A stretch of DNA of 14,898 bases, taken from assembly GCA_016867655.1 (NCBI GenBank), contig VGJA01000008.1, positions 1-14,898 on the forward strand, given 5' to 3'. The DNA comes from Candidatus Altarchaeales archaeon. Its GTDB lineage: Archaea > Altiarchaeota > Altiarchaeia > IMC4 > SCGC-AAA252-I15. This document shows positions 14,892 through 14,898 of this stretch, piece after piece. Under the pieces are notes generated by a model. The model was not told the DNA's origin and did no database searches. It saw only the letters and a program-made list of their open reading frames with translations. The position numbers and the translations under genes are program-made. Each line of letters opens with the position of its first letter. The first letter of the stretch is position 1.

Positions 14892-14898
14892 TTATCTT

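Overview
The window reads as chromosomal DNA of an archaeon. The 16S and 23S rRNA genes are archaeal in sequence, with tRNA-Ala in the spacer between them. Introns with bulge-helix-bulge (BHB) splice motifs interrupt both the tRNA and the 23S rRNA. Promoters are TATA boxes about 25 nt upstream of starts, many of which look leaderless, and there is an archaeal-type RNase P RNA. The lineage cannot be fixed from sequence alone. Several amino-acid biosynthesis genes (aspartate kinase, N-acetylglutamate synthase, ProC) argue against a fully auxotrophic symbiont. Cys-rich, Thr-linker secreted proteins recall DPANN groups such as Diapherotrites or Woesearchaeota, but that placement is only a guess.

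Left part (1-5053), mostly minus strand: the N-terminus of a probable small heat-shock protein; a COG1395-type HTH regulator directly behind aspartate kinase; a 100-bp stem-loop region; a small membrane protein; RNase P RNA, whose TATA box lies in the last codons of the gene upstream; a secreted five-repeat beta-propeller lipoprotein; and, divergently, a 97-residue membrane protein.

Middle (5053-10920), minus strand: one rRNA transcription unit in the order promoter, leader, 16S, tRNA-Ala(UGC), 23S, T-rich terminator. No 5S gene follows. The 16S and 23S processing stems can be paired by eye. The 23S carries two small introns without reading frames (177 and 161 nt) in domain V, and tRNA-Ala carries one of 78 nt. 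All three intron boundaries were derived from BHB motifs. Removing the 23S introns restores the E. coli segment lengths exactly.

Right part (10921-14898): a short-form ArgA acetyltransferase, a secreted Thr/Cys-rich protein, a coiled-coil membrane protein, proline biosynthesis ProC, and a PrsW-type intramembrane protease. Divergent pairs share short promoter regions.

The most interesting signal is a dispersed hairpin repeat family (CTTTTCTTTC, loop, GAAAGAAAAG, spacer, third arm AAAAGAAAG). It recurs inside both 23S introns, inside the tRNA intron, at the 3' flanks of 16S and RNase P RNA, downstream of a partial tRNA-Ala copy and, in a weaker form, upstream of aspartate kinase. The T/A tract length (4, 5 or 6) is matched across all three arms within a copy. 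In the 23S introns two inverted hairpins supply the two strands of the splicing helix, so local folding and splice-site folding compete.
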